Assembly (NCBI GenBank): GCA_963666825.2
Contig: OY763044.2
Location: 496,001 to 560,000 of the forward strand
Length of the DNA: 64,000 bases
DNA from: Saccharicrinis sp963666825
GTDB taxonomy: Bacteria > Bacteroidota > Bacteroidia > Bacteroidales > Marinilabiliaceae
Reading direction: 5' to 3'
The notes below the pieces were generated by a model, which was not told the origin of the DNA, ran no database searches, and worked only from the letters and a program-made list of their open reading frames with translations. The position numbers and the translations under genes were made by a program. This document shows positions 38,001 to 47,555 of the stretch, in pieces; the first letter of the stretch is position 1; every line of letters starts with the position of its first letter.

Positions 38001-38172
38001 TTATAATTTCTCTTCAAAAATGTGTGAGAAAATGAAAATTTCTAACCTTAAAATATATGCACAAGCTAATAATGTAGGAGATATTTACTCTTCTGTTGAT
38101 TGGTTAGACCTAGATTCTGGTCGTTCAACATTTAACCGTGGATTTATTTTTGGAGTTGAAGTTGGTTTTTAA
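35008..38172 (+). CDS. SusC-family TonB-dependent transporter of the pectin-type locus
   Basis: A 1054-residue outer-membrane transporter. A signal peptide (ending SIFAQ near residue 36) is followed by a carboxypeptidase-regulatory-like domain (VTVKGNVKDDTGLSVIGATV, about 40-115). The plug bears the SusC signature LKDASATAIYGSRGANGVIL near residue 225, with a long barrel ending FGVEVGF. Unlike the SusC at 4271, it lacks an STN domain, which fits control by the HTCS rather than by sigma/FecR signalling. It forms a pair with the SusD 29 bp downstream and would import oligogalacturonide- or rhamnogalacturonan-derived oligosaccharides, inferred from GH28/PL11 context. The extra Met at codon 8 is an alternative start. 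Confidence 0.94.
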   Translation: MREIYFKMSKEQLRVLIIAFVTSCLLWGGNTSIFAQSNVTVKGNVKDDTGLSVIGATVVVEGTTNGTITDVDGNYVLSNVPSTSNLVFSFIGMKTQVIAVEGKTSINVVLAPESIGLDEIVAVGYGVQKKSDVTGALIRVDSEELTSRPVANAFQALQGKAAGVDITSNERPGEVGKIYIRGQRSLNASNDPLYVVDGVPLASGGMETINPRDIESIDILKDASATAIYGSRGANGVILVTTKTGKDGSFKFNYSGTVTIENIQDKAPVMSASDYITWRRWAYYNSNPSYYPRGDAPDQSFDQSYFAGDETALANVMNGWSGGSWDGSKVIDTDWTDFVSRTGVTQEHTISASGGNDKMNSYISFGYLDNKGTQLGQNYTRYSTKVSTNIQAKPWFKLSGSINASWALQDYGFSQTGQSSSSGPDAIYGAARSIFRWALPYDENGDIILNPGGQSTIYTIMDEWNKSSDNRQTFRAIGSFSATVDFGKIFAAADGLQFRMNFGPDFRHYRRGVYIDSSSFARAGGTSYAAWEENRKFSYTLDNILTYNKKIADHSFGVTLLQSSSKYNSESGSMSEVNVPKESYLWNNMGAVDITNSENSAYMDTGISESQLSSYMGRLNYSFKDKYLLTASGRYDGSSVLAEGNKWAFFPSAALGWRIDQEEFMSNQNIFEQLKLRLGFGATGNSAVSAYQTVGAIQSFYVPFGGSDNTLAYATNEPYYTKNQVTLANSDLGWETTTQYNLGIDFSMLRGRIGGTIDVYTSKTTDLLMAMNIPTLTGYPTTYANVGETKNKGVDITINAIPVKVNDFTWELSVNAASQKDEIVSLAYGKNDMVDNSWFIGESISLYYGYDCDGLWQAEDQDIMDKYNANGHTFEAGMVKPVDQPDENGEIDYIIDDNDRVILGNKLPKFTLGINNTFSYKNLDLSFSMYGRFKYMISTGGESQLGMYQQRKIDYWTPDHTNSDWQKPIYNQSGGDSYSGLLGFREASFLKMRNISLGYNFSSKMCEKMKISNLKIYAQANNVGDIYSSVDWLDLDSGRSTFNRGFIFGVEVGF

Positions 38173-38201
38173 TTAATCCTAGTTTAAATCAAATTATTAT
38201 T

Positions 38202-40241
38202 ATGAAAATGCATAAAATAAAATATATTGCAATGGGTGTTATCGCTCTTGCAACATCAATAGGTTTTAGTTCTTGTGGAGATGAATTTCTTGAGGAGGAA
38301 TTAACAACCTCATATAATACGCAGTATTTCGAAACTGCAGAAGGTATTGAATCTTTAGCAACAGCTCTATACGGAAACATTCGTTGGCATTTTGGTTACG
38401 AATGGGCTTATGCTACAACTCAATATGGTACAGATGAGTTTACTAACGGTAGTGACTTAACAAGTGAGCCTTGGAATAAGTATGATGCAAGATTTGGAGC
38501 AAGTGATATTACAACTGCTTTAGGAGCAGCTAATGCAAACTGTCCAAGTGTAAGATATCTTTGGGATCAATTATATTATGGTATCGCTACTTCTAACTTG
38601 TTAATTTCAAAAGCTGATAAAGTAGATGATGAAGAAACAAGAGATGTTTGTTTAGGTGAAGCTTATTTTTTAAGAGGTTACAACTATTATAAATTATTTG
38701 CTCAATATGGAGCTGTAGTTTTACAAACAGAACCAGCTTCTGGTGTTATTCGTAACTTTGAAAGAGCTACAGAAGAAGAAACATTAGGACAAGCTATTGC
38801 TGATTTACAGAAAGCGTATGAATTATTACCTGAAGATGAGTGGAGAGGTAAAGGAACATGGACAAAGCCATTAGCAGCTCATATGTTAGCTAAAGCTCTT
38901 TTATTCCGTTGTTCTGAAAGATGTGACTCATGGAATTCTGGTTATGTAGATGCAGACCTAAGTAAGATTGTAACACTTTGTGATTATACAATTGCAACAA
39001 GACCATTAGCAGCAAACTTTGGTGACCTATGGGATTGGACAGGTGTTGACTGTGAAGCAGAAATGAATCCTGAAATCTTAATGTCTTGTCAGCATAATGC
39101 AGATGCATCAACTCAAGGACGTTATGGAAACAGAATTTATGCAATGTTTAATCCTCAATTCTCAAACTGGAGTGGTTGGGTTAAGCGTGGAGTATTTATC
39201 GGTCTGGATTTCCAACGTTGTCGTCCAACAGAGTATAACTATAGTACTTATGACAATGTAAATGATTCACGTATGTGGAAATCATTCAGAACTGTTTATA
39301 ACGCTAATAAAAAGAGTTCTACTACTAAACCTGATGGTACAACATATAATACACAAGTAGGTGATATCGCTATCCTATTCATTATGAATAAGAAGTCTGA
39401 CAGCCGTTTTGATAATGGTAGCAATGGTATTTTAGGAAAGAATGGTGTTAGTACATTTGTTAATCCTGAAACAGGAAAAGATGTACCAAATGCATTTGCT
39501 TTATACGATGGAGGTTCTTATTCTTTAGATACTTATAACTATACTACTACAACAAGTAACGTATTTTGTGGATTAAGTAAATTTGAAGATGGTTCAAGAT
39601 CTGCTGAAAAAGGTAATTCTTATAGAGATGTTATCATGGCAAGAACTGGTGAAACTTACTTGATAAAAGCAGAAGCTCTTGTACGTCAAGGAAAATATGC
39701 TGATGCTATTACTGTAGTGAACCAATTACGTGCTCGTGCAGAGTGGAAAGATGGTGAAGATCGTGAAGCTTATACTGATGGTACAGCTGCTTTCGAAAAC
39801 AATTCTCTTTATTCAAGTGCTGTAAATCAAATATATTATCAGGCATTTAGTAAAAAGAGTAGTTACTATATCTCTACAGGTATTGAAGAAACAACTTCAG
39901 CATCAGACTTACAGATTGATAGCTATACTAACTTACCAGAGGAAGATGAAGCTATTTTAGCAAAATTAGGAGTTAGTGGAGATAAAGACAGAATGATCAA
40001 CTTTATTCTTAACGAAAGAACTCGTGAGTTAAATGGTGAGTGGGTAAGATGGGAAGATCTTAGTCGTACTGAAACTTTAGTAAACAGAGCTAAAGCTTAT
40101 AATGAAGTAGCATCAGAGTTTGTTGCTGAAAAACACTTGTTAAGAGCTATTCCTCAGTCATTTATTGATGGTTTATTACATACTGATGGATCTAACTTAT
40201 CAGATGCAGAAAAAGCAGCTTGGCAAAATCCAGGATATTAA
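38202..40241 (+). CDS. SusD-family glycan-binding lipoprotein
   Basis: A 679-residue lipoprotein (lipobox FSSC, Cys25), longer than the SusD at 7823 because of inserts between the TPR helices. The core is recognisable as GEAYFLRGYNYYKLFAQYGAVV near residue 155 and TYLIKAEALVRQGKYADAI near 485. FILNERTRELNGEWVRWEDL near 605 is the conserved RagB/SusD end block. It caps the SusC of the preceding gene and captures the glycan outside the cell. The gene is followed by a strong terminator, closing the GH28-susC-susD operon. Confidence 0.94.
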   Translation: MKMHKIKYIAMGVIALATSIGFSSCGDEFLEEELTTSYNTQYFETAEGIESLATALYGNIRWHFGYEWAYATTQYGTDEFTNGSDLTSEPWNKYDARFGASDITTALGAANANCPSVRYLWDQLYYGIATSNLLISKADKVDDEETRDVCLGEAYFLRGYNYYKLFAQYGAVVLQTEPASGVIRNFERATEEETLGQAIADLQKAYELLPEDEWRGKGTWTKPLAAHMLAKALLFRCSERCDSWNSGYVDADLSKIVTLCDYTIATRPLAANFGDLWDWTGVDCEAEMNPEILMSCQHNADASTQGRYGNRIYAMFNPQFSNWSGWVKRGVFIGLDFQRCRPTEYNYSTYDNVNDSRMWKSFRTVYNANKKSSTTKPDGTTYNTQVGDIAILFIMNKKSDSRFDNGSNGILGKNGVSTFVNPETGKDVPNAFALYDGGSYSLDTYNYTTTTSNVFCGLSKFEDGSRSAEKGNSYRDVIMARTGETYLIKAEALVRQGKYADAITVVNQLRARAEWKDGEDREAYTDGTAAFENNSLYSSAVNQIYYQAFSKKSSYYISTGIEETTSASDLQIDSYTNLPEEDEAILAKLGVSGDKDRMINFILNERTRELNGEWVRWEDLSRTETLVNRAKAYNEVASEFVAEKHLLRAIPQSFIDGLLHTDGSNLSDAEKAAWQNPGY

Positions 40242-40327
40242 TAGTCAGAGCTAAGGAATTAGGGTGAATTGATCTAAGGTTGTTGATGAATATTCCCTAA
40301 TAGATTTAATTAATTATATAATGGTAG

Positions 40328-40359
40328 GCCCTTCAAGTATTGCTTGAAGGGCTTTTTTT
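40328..40359 (+). terminator. Intrinsic terminator after susD
   Basis: Perfect 10-bp stem GCCCTTCAAG (40328-40337) and CTTGAAGGGC (40343-40352), 5-nt loop, followed by seven T (40353-40359). Confidence 0.93.
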
Positions 40360-40497
40360 ATAGTATTCTTAAGTATCATTTGTAATAGTATGCTATACTC
40401 TATAATATAGTTTGTATAATTCTTTTAAAATCAGAGCAATGTTTTATGCTTTTAATTCTAAATGTTAATGATTTTATATAAATCTAATATCTACTCT

Positions 40498-42876
40498 ATG
40501 AAATTTAAATTTGTCTTATTATACATATTACTGGTAAGTCCGGTAATTGCTCAAAATGAAAATAATCCGCCAATATGTCCTGCCTGGGCATTTGAACCAT
40601 GGGTGTGGGAAGATAATATCAATACGCAGGAAACCATTGAAGGTATAGTTGATAATTATTTAAGCCTCAATATTCCAGTAGGAGCTGTTATTATTGACAG
40701 TCCATGGTCTAATTACTATAATGATTTTACTTGGGACTTAAGCAAATATCCAACACCACAGGAAATGATAGATAATTTTCAATTACAAAACGTTAATGTA
40801 GTTATGTGGATGACTGGCTTTGTTAATACAGATTCTCCGGATTACCAATTTGTAGTTGATAATGGCTATACAGTAGATGATGGAAAAGTCTTTACCTGGT
40901 GGAAGGGAGATGGTGTACATCTGGATTTTACCAATGCTGATGCGATGACCTGGTTGGGATCAAAACTAAATAAACTTCATTCAATTAATATAAAAGGTTG
41001 GAAAGTAGATCAGGGGTGTGATTATTTAGACGATTTTGTAAAAACCAGTATTGGTACGATTACAAAGGAGAAATTTAAAGATTACTTTTATAAATCAATG
41101 TATGAGTATGCAATAGTAAATTCTCAAGAGAACATCACTATTGCCAGATCATATTCTTTTCAGGGAGGTCTGGGGGCTCCAATAGAATCCAGTCCGATTA
41201 GCTGGTTGGGAGATTTTGCAGGTGATTTTACCGGTATTACCAGCCAATTAAGAGATCTTTATATTTCTGTTGATTATGGATATTCAGCTCCGGGAATAGA
41301 AGTCGGAGGGTTTCAGGGAACAGTTGCTACAAAGAATTCTTTGATACGTTATGCTCAATTTGGAGCGCTGACACCATTGATGCTAAATGGTGGATCAAAT
41401 GGTGGAACTGCCGAACACCTTCCATGGTTTTGGGATGATGAAACCGTGGATATTTATCAATATTATGCAACATTGCATAGTGAGTTGGTTCCGTTTTTCT
41501 TTAGCAATAGTGTTAAGGCGCATTTAAATGGAGGAAGTATCCTAAAGAATACAAATAGTACTTTAGCTCAGCATCAGTTAGGTGATGAAATATTTACTTC
41601 GGTTTTAACCAGTGATGTTACCACAAAATTGGTTCATTTGCCTGATGCGGGTAAATGGATTGACTATTGGGATGAGACAACAGTTTATTCACCTGATCTT
41701 ATAATAGACTATAATACCCCTCTTGATAAATATCCCATTTTTATCAAGACAGGTTCAGTAATTCCATTATTTGTAAAGAATAGTATTAATGGTCATGGTG
41801 ATTCCTCTCAGGAAGATAAACTTACATTATTGATATACCCGGATGGCAATACAACAACTACTCACTATATACCACTGGGCAATGGAATTGAATATGCTAC
41901 AATAAATGTAATAGTGGATGAAAGTAATGGTACAATAGAAGTGAATAGTGATACGAATTTGGATTTTCATTTACGTATAAAAAGCTTTGTTCAACCGGTA
42001 TCTGTTACTAATGCTGATAACTGGAGTTATGATGAGACTTTAAATTATATTGATATTGATAAATCGGGTAGTTCATTTACTATTCAAATCAATGAAATCA
42101 ATGCATATCAAAACATAGATGTAGTAACCGAAGGTTTGCCAGACGATTCATATCTGAACATTAAAGTTTATGATGTAGATAATGCATTGTATTGGTCAAA
42201 GCTGGAAAATGTGCAAATAGGAGATCAACAATATGGAGATCGTACCTATACATTTACTTCAATTCCAGATGAATTACTAGGAAGTACATGGATACAAACT
42301 GCAAATAACTCTAAATCGTATGCGGAAGACACTTTAGCTATTTATGTTGCCCCAAGTGATATGGATGTTTATGTGGCGCATAAAAATGATATAATAATTA
42401 AACCTCAGTGGTTATCAAAATATACCAATACCCATCAAACAGTAATAAACAGTGAAAAAAGTAATAAATACTTCACACTTTTTGTGAACTCTGTTTCAAA
42501 AGGAGATACCATTTTTATGGGCAATAATGGAAGTGATAGTGAACAGGGTATGTATTCGGTTTTTTTAATTGAAAAAAATGTAAGTACAGGTCTGCAAACT
42601 AATTCTGAATACAATAAATTAAATGTATCAGCCTATCCAAATCCTTTTACTGATGTTGTGAATTTTGATATTGAACTGAATGATATGTTAGATATAACTA
42701 TTTCAATTTTTAATAGTTCAGGACAATTAATAGTAAAAAGAATTTATAATCAATTACCTGCAGGTCAACAAAATATTCAGCTGAATCTTCAAAATATAAA
42801 TTTAAATGATGGTATTTATTTGTATCAGATTAATACAAATAAGTCTACTGTAAATGGTAAACTACTTAAAGAATAA
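40498..42876 (+). CDS. GH31-family glycosidase with T9SS sorting domain
   Basis: The ATG at 40498 is chosen because it opens onto a signal peptide (MKFKFVLLYILLVSPVIAQ); the longer frame would put 12 polar residues before it. The 792-residue protein has a family 31 (beta/alpha)8 barrel. The nucleophile is Asp171 in GWKVDQGCDY and the probable acid/base Asp239 in SWLGDFAGDF. After the barrel come beta-sandwich domains (about 400-690). A C-terminal T9SS domain beginning SAYPNPFTDVV sends it across the outer membrane. The KxDxG nucleophile context and the short N-terminal part differ from classic alpha-glucosidases, so the sugar specificity (alpha-xylose, alpha-galactose, sulfoquinovose or other) is open. 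Confidence 0.85.
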   Translation: MKFKFVLLYILLVSPVIAQNENNPPICPAWAFEPWVWEDNINTQETIEGIVDNYLSLNIPVGAVIIDSPWSNYYNDFTWDLSKYPTPQEMIDNFQLQNVNVVMWMTGFVNTDSPDYQFVVDNGYTVDDGKVFTWWKGDGVHLDFTNADAMTWLGSKLNKLHSINIKGWKVDQGCDYLDDFVKTSIGTITKEKFKDYFYKSMYEYAIVNSQENITIARSYSFQGGLGAPIESSPISWLGDFAGDFTGITSQLRDLYISVDYGYSAPGIEVGGFQGTVATKNSLIRYAQFGALTPLMLNGGSNGGTAEHLPWFWDDETVDIYQYYATLHSELVPFFFSNSVKAHLNGGSILKNTNSTLAQHQLGDEIFTSVLTSDVTTKLVHLPDAGKWIDYWDETTVYSPDLIIDYNTPLDKYPIFIKTGSVIPLFVKNSINGHGDSSQEDKLTLLIYPDGNTTTTHYIPLGNGIEYATINVIVDESNGTIEVNSDTNLDFHLRIKSFVQPVSVTNADNWSYDETLNYIDIDKSGSSFTIQINEINAYQNIDVVTEGLPDDSYLNIKVYDVDNALYWSKLENVQIGDQQYGDRTYTFTSIPDELLGSTWIQTANNSKSYAEDTLAIYVAPSDMDVYVAHKNDIIIKPQWLSKYTNTHQTVINSEKSNKYFTLFVNSVSKGDTIFMGNNGSDSEQGMYSVFLIEKNVSTGLQTNSEYNKLNVSAYPNPFTDVVNFDIELNDMLDITISIFNSSGQLIVKRIYNQLPAGQQNIQLNLQNINLNDGIYLYQINTNKSTVNGKLLKE

Positions 42877-42922
42877 TTGAATGTGGATTTTTAAAGGATA
42901 TGAATTCTAATAAATAATATCT

Positions 42923-42964
42923 AAAAAAAATGGGAGCTAATGATAGATTTAGCATTAGCTCCCA
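42923..42964 (-). terminator. Intrinsic terminator for the minus-strand GH20 operon
   Basis: A 12-bp stem, TGGGAGCTAATG (42931-42942) and CATTAGCTCCCA (42953-42964). On the minus strand it is followed by eight T (complement of 42923-42930), so it serves the minus-strand unit that ends at 43004 and separates it from the convergent GH31 gene. Confidence 0.88.
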
Positions 42965-43003
42965 AAAGTTATTTAATAGTGAGGAGTTTTTTTCTGTTTA
43001 TAT

Positions 43004-45283
43004 TTACTGTACGACTATTTCATCCGTAAAAATAAAGGCATTTTGCTTGTTACCAGCAACAACTTTAACATAGCGAGCTTTGTTATTATTGATTTTGCAT
43101 TTAAACGTTTTATATGTCAGTTCCTTTTCATCTTTAGGAATGGTGTTGTTATCACGATCAATGGTATTAAAGTTTTTACCATCTAATGAAATACTTACTT
43201 CCAGGTAATCCGGCATATAAACTCCCGGACCAATGATTTGCATAAATTTAGAAGATACGTTATTCAGGTTATGTACTTCACCCATATCAATTACCACATC
43301 AAGATCAGTTGTAAATCCCTGCCACATACCATCTCCATAACTATTGCCACCTCTAAGTCCGTCAGTTAAAGTGCCTGCATCACCAGCGGGATAGGCTTTG
43401 TTCCATGGTTTGTTGTATGTAACACTTTTGCCAATGGCCAAATGGTAATCTACTTCTTTTCTCAAGATTGGTTGTTCTGGTTTACCATCAGTAAAAACAG
43501 CAGCACAAATATTGGCACTTCCTTCTACATAAAATTTGCCGGTATATAAGCTTGAGTTTATGGTTGGTTCTGTACCATCCGTTGTATAATAAATAGTAGG
43601 ATTACTTATTTCGCTAATAAAACTAATGCCTATTCTTTTATTAATGGTATCTACATCCATTACAGGAATCAGTTCTTTGGTTGGATTGTAACGATAGTTT
43701 ACGTGTAATTCATCCAAAAGTGGAATATGCTCATTCACCTTTATTTTAAAGGCTTCCCAATTTAAAACTGAGTCATCTGACCATGCTCTTTCAGATAAAG
43801 CCAATAATTTAGGAAAAACCAATGCTTCTACTACTTTATACGAACCCACTCTTTCGGTCCAAACACAGGCCTGAATACCCTTTATCAGATTCAGTTTATC
43901 TGCAGGATATTTATCACTTAGCAAGTTCATATTGTAGATGTTATACAAAGGCGTACTCATGCGTGAAAAGTACAAAGGATCTCCCGGTACCATAATCATT
44001 TGATTGCCATTGGCAGCCACTTTTTCAGGAACGCCACCAACCCAGTTTCTCCAATACATTACATTAATAGATGTATCCAATTCTCCTTCTAATGCATCAT
44101 CCCAAACTATTACTTTTTTTCCTTTGTCTTGTAGATAATTCGATACTCTTTTTACAAAATAACTTTGTAACTGCTTCTCGTTTGTAAAGCCATTTTTCTT
44201 CATGAATTGCAGACAATGAGCAGATTCCTTCCAGCTTGATTTTTCAACTTCATCAGCACCAATATGAACATAATCAGATGTAAATACCTGTGTTACTTCG
44301 TCTAAAACATCTTTTACAAACGAATAAACTTCTTCGTTAACCGGACTAAGCGGAGTAGAGAACACAGTTCCCCAGGCAGATTTACCTGTAGCACTTAAAT
44401 TGGGATAGATATTTATAGCAGCCATCATATGACCCGGCATATCAATCTCAGGAATAATTTCAACATGACGTTCTGATGCATAAGCTACAAAAGCTTTCAT
44501 TTCTTCCTGTGTATAAAATCCACCGTATAGTGTTTTACCATCTTTATGTATAACATGAGCTGTGTCAATGGCAAATAAAGGATCCTCCTGAGCCATTTTC
44601 ATGCAAACAGAATCCTGTTCATTAAAAGTTCTCCATGCTCCTTTCTCAGTAAGCAAAGGATATTTCTTAATTTCCAATCGCCATCCCTGGTCATCGGTTA
44701 AATGTAAATGAAGCTTATTGATTTTATACAAAGCCAATACATCTATGTATTTTTTAAGAAAATCAATGGAAAAGAAATGGCGTGAAACATCTAAATGCAT
44801 TCCTCTCCAAGTGTATTTTGGTTGATCCTTTATAGAAACCAGTGGTAAATAAATGCCTTGAGCAGAACCATTATTATTTGTAGAAGCAAAAATTAATTGC
44901 CTGAATGTTTCTATCGCATAAAACATTCCTTTACTATCACCGGCAATCAGTTTTACTTCATTCTCCGAGATCTCAATATCATAAGCTTCAGGATTTGTTA
45001 TTTGATCTGATTTAGTGATGATAATCTTGTTACTACTGTCTCCTTCCTGTAATTCTTTTCCAATAGATGATTTAATAATAGAGTGCAAGAAAGATACTTC
45101 ATTTGAAAAATCATCAGAATCTTCTATAGTCAATTGAGTTTGCCTATTCAGTTCAAAACTGCCATCAGAATATTGCACACTTTCAGGTTCTGGAATAATA
45201 GCAACCTTTTTAACTGCTGCTGGTTTGGAACAAGCGATAAGCAGTGTTGCAAAAACTACAGCTAATAGAATATTGATTTTCAT
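43004..45283 (-). CDS. GH20 beta-N-acetylhexosaminidase lipoprotein
   Basis: The ATG at 45283 is preferred over the 25-codon longer frame because it opens a lipoprotein signal (lipobox LIAC, Cys18). The protein is then 759 residues. An N-terminal GH20b domain (about 30-140) precedes the catalytic barrel, which starts YTWRGMHLDVSRHFFS. It contains KLHLHLTDDQGWRLEIKKYP and the catalytic Asp-Glu pair in YVHIGADEVEKSSW near residue 330. After the barrel come a chitobiase-type C-terminal module (TIYYTTDGTEPT) and a discoidin-like F5/8 C module with YLEVSISLDGKNF. The enzyme removes terminal beta-GlcNAc or GalNAc. It follows the 725-residue hydrolase gene on the same strand. Confidence 0.9.
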   Translation of the reverse strand: MKINILLAVVFATLLIACSKPAAVKKVAIIPEPESVQYSDGSFELNRQTQLTIEDSDDFSNEVSFLHSIIKSSIGKELQEGDSSNKIIITKSDQITNPEAYDIEISENEVKLIAGDSKGMFYAIETFRQLIFASTNNNGSAQGIYLPLVSIKDQPKYTWRGMHLDVSRHFFSIDFLKKYIDVLALYKINKLHLHLTDDQGWRLEIKKYPLLTEKGAWRTFNEQDSVCMKMAQEDPLFAIDTAHVIHKDGKTLYGGFYTQEEMKAFVAYASERHVEIIPEIDMPGHMMAAINIYPNLSATGKSAWGTVFSTPLSPVNEEVYSFVKDVLDEVTQVFTSDYVHIGADEVEKSSWKESAHCLQFMKKNGFTNEKQLQSYFVKRVSNYLQDKGKKVIVWDDALEGELDTSINVMYWRNWVGGVPEKVAANGNQMIMVPGDPLYFSRMSTPLYNIYNMNLLSDKYPADKLNLIKGIQACVWTERVGSYKVVEALVFPKLLALSERAWSDDSVLNWEAFKIKVNEHIPLLDELHVNYRYNPTKELIPVMDVDTINKRIGISFISEISNPTIYYTTDGTEPTINSSLYTGKFYVEGSANICAAVFTDGKPEQPILRKEVDYHLAIGKSVTYNKPWNKAYPAGDAGTLTDGLRGGNSYGDGMWQGFTTDLDVVIDMGEVHNLNNVSSKFMQIIGPGVYMPDYLEVSISLDGKNFNTIDRDNNTIPKDEKELTYKTFKCKINNNKARYVKVVAGNKQNAFIFTDEIVVQ

Positions 45284-45317
45284 TGTTTTTTGATGTTTAA
45301 GCGTAGAGTTGCTGAGT

Positions 45318-45368
45318 TGTCGAACTGTAAATGACAATTCAACAAATAAACAACTCAACAGTTCGACA
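45318..45368. repeat. Intercistronic 11-bp inverted repeat between the hydrolase genes
   Basis: TGTCGAACTGT (45318-45328) and ACAGTTCGACA (45358-45368) match perfectly with a 29-nt loop. It lies between the stop of the gene ending at 45378 and the GH20 ATG at 45283, so it could act in mRNA processing or as a binding site. Confidence 0.45.
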
Positions 45369-45377
45369 ATTGATTAC

Positions 45378-47555
45378 TTACCATTGAATCTGTACATGAA
45401 TACCTTCCGGATCATTTTCAAAACTTAAAAAGCATGTTTTGCTGTTTTTATCCCAGGATGTATTCATATCTATTATATTACCGCTATGATCAGTAACTTC
45501 TATATTTTTTGCTGTTTTAGGAAGTAGCACTCTCATTACATTAGTTGTATTAGCCGGACTTTTAACTATAAATGAATATTGTTTATCTTCAATGATTTCA
45601 TCATATACTCTGGCTGCAGTTACTAAAACCTGTGGAATTTTAGAATCTTTTATCAATTCGATATGATATAGAAACGATTGTTCTCCAGGTTTAACTTCCA
45701 TTTCATTAATAACCGGAATTTCAGGATTGTAAAGGTCTATTAGTTTTCCTTTAGCAATATAGGGTTCAGTTACCTTATTTTCATCCAATACCGAAATGAT
45801 CTCATAAGGGCCTCTTTGTAATGTTAAGTTGTTTTTAAATTCTAGTTCAGTCTTGGTTTTTTGTTGATATAATTCTTGTACGGTATTTATAAACTCTTTA
45901 TCACAGGCCTTATCCCAAACAAATTCTTTAGGATCATTACGAAGTATGCAAATCTTTCCTTTTCCTAATTGATATTCTCCTGCCTTATACGGAGACTGAA
46001 TTCCCAGCTTAGTAAAAAGATCTTCAGAAGGGGCATTAAATGTATTGCCATTTGTATTCCACCATTCTGCAACGGATTGATAAGGATCTGCATCTCTTCC
46101 ACAATAAACTAAATAACCACCATCTTTAACCCATTGTGCAATATCATCATGAGCTTTTGGATCCATAGGTTTCATGTTCGAATAAGACATGATCAGTATT
46201 TGTAAATCTTTCCATGTTTCAGGATATGTGGTGTTTTCAATATGGACGGTCTTTACAGGAACACCACGCTTTAATAGCGGTAATGTTTGACCAAAAAAGC
46301 TGGATAGCTGAGGGTCACTATAATTCTCGAAAGTTGGAAAACGTTGAAACATCATAGAGTTTGCCATTAAAACACCAATCCCTTCTGATCCATTTACTTT
46401 ATTGGTCACAACAGGAATATCATTTAATGCATTAATCATTACCTGCATCTGTGTTGAGAACGAACGTGGTATTTTTTCCATTTTATCGCTTTCAGCACTT
46501 GTTTTAAAGGCTCGCTCGTAAATACGGGTTGGCCATGGCATCACCTCATAATTATTAATACAAGGGTATAATAATTGAGCGGTAAAAGTGGCTTCGTAAT
46601 TTTTAATATAGTCGCTCCAATCACGAGGTCTGTCTTCAATAGGATCTGTTAAGAAAAATATCTTACGTCCGGTTGGTGCAGTCATCGATTCCATTGAGCC
46701 ATACTCTAAAAACGCAGTTTCAAATACCCTTTCCTTTCTAACCCCATTATAATAATTAGGAGTTCTGGATGTTCCGGTCCACACCTGAGCAATGTATCCA
46801 TCAACACAAGAAAGTGAGGCTAAACTAGCCTCCGGACTTACAATTTGCCATTGAGTATAATTAATTAATGAATGCGTAGGAACAAAGCATTTAACATCGA
46901 TTCCTTTAGTTTTACCATATTCTTTGGCATAAGTAAAAACCTCTTTTAGGGCATTGTAATACAAATGATATTTAAGCTTGTTTGATAGGTATGTGTTTTC
47001 AGGTGATTCATGTTGAGGTTTCCAATCAAAACCATAGAACTTTTTCCATTCTTGTTTAAAGGCTTCGCTATAACCTGCAAATGCCCATAATTCAGGTTCT
47101 TCAAGAAAAATGGTGTTTATACCGGCATCAATAACACGTTTAATATGTGCCTTTTTTATATACTCTAAATAGTTGTCGGTAGGAACTATGTAAGGAACCA
47201 TAGGGCCATGCCATATAGTGTCTCCGTTTTGCTGAACTTGTCCTTCATCAAAGTGAGGCTTACCATCCCATTTCCCTGTAAAGTAATCCTGATATTCGCC
47301 CCAGGCAATTCCGGTCATAAAGTAGGTGTTATAACCTTTATCCGACCATGATTTAACTCTGTCTTCAAATGAAAAATAATTTACGGTATCAGAAGGATTT
47401 CCATTGACTCCATAAATTATAGCCGCATCTGCCCTGACATCTATTGATGGTCTCCACTCGTGTGCTGTTTGAAATGTTGTTTTAACATCAACATTTTTTT
47501 GCGCCTGAAGAGTAATCCCAAATCCTATAAAAAATAAAATCAAAAAGTGCTTCAT
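45378..47555 (-). CDS. Putative unclassified glycoside hydrolase (TIM barrel plus amidotransferase-like domain)
   Basis: A 725-residue secreted protein (signal peptide to about 19, MKHFLILFFIGFGITLQAQ). The first ~370 residues read like a TIM-barrel glycosidase, with acidic residues in barrel-type positions: FLEEPELWAFAGY near 150 and FETAFLEYGSM near 273. Residues ~395-560 resemble the Rossmann-like trimerisation domain of family 42-type enzymes: LQILIMSYSNMKPMDPKAHD and KDGGYLVYCGRDADP. The end is a small beta domain. I do not recognise the exact family and assign no substrate. It is paired with GH20 on the minus strand, upstream of the latter by about 95 bp, so both probably serve one glycan-degrading unit. 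Confidence 0.6.
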   Translation of the reverse strand: MKHFLILFFIGFGITLQAQKNVDVKTTFQTAHEWRPSIDVRADAAIIYGVNGNPSDTVNYFSFEDRVKSWSDKGYNTYFMTGIAWGEYQDYFTGKWDGKPHFDEGQVQQNGDTIWHGPMVPYIVPTDNYLEYIKKAHIKRVIDAGINTIFLEEPELWAFAGYSEAFKQEWKKFYGFDWKPQHESPENTYLSNKLKYHLYYNALKEVFTYAKEYGKTKGIDVKCFVPTHSLINYTQWQIVSPEASLASLSCVDGYIAQVWTGTSRTPNYYNGVRKERVFETAFLEYGSMESMTAPTGRKIFFLTDPIEDRPRDWSDYIKNYEATFTAQLLYPCINNYEVMPWPTRIYERAFKTSAESDKMEKIPRSFSTQMQVMINALNDIPVVTNKVNGSEGIGVLMANSMMFQRFPTFENYSDPQLSSFFGQTLPLLKRGVPVKTVHIENTTYPETWKDLQILIMSYSNMKPMDPKAHDDIAQWVKDGGYLVYCGRDADPYQSVAEWWNTNGNTFNAPSEDLFTKLGIQSPYKAGEYQLGKGKICILRNDPKEFVWDKACDKEFINTVQELYQQKTKTELEFKNNLTLQRGPYEIISVLDENKVTEPYIAKGKLIDLYNPEIPVINEMEVKPGEQSFLYHIELIKDSKIPQVLVTAARVYDEIIEDKQYSFIVKSPANTTNVMRVLLPKTAKNIEVTDHSGNIIDMNTSWDKNSKTCFLSFENDPEGIHVQIQW

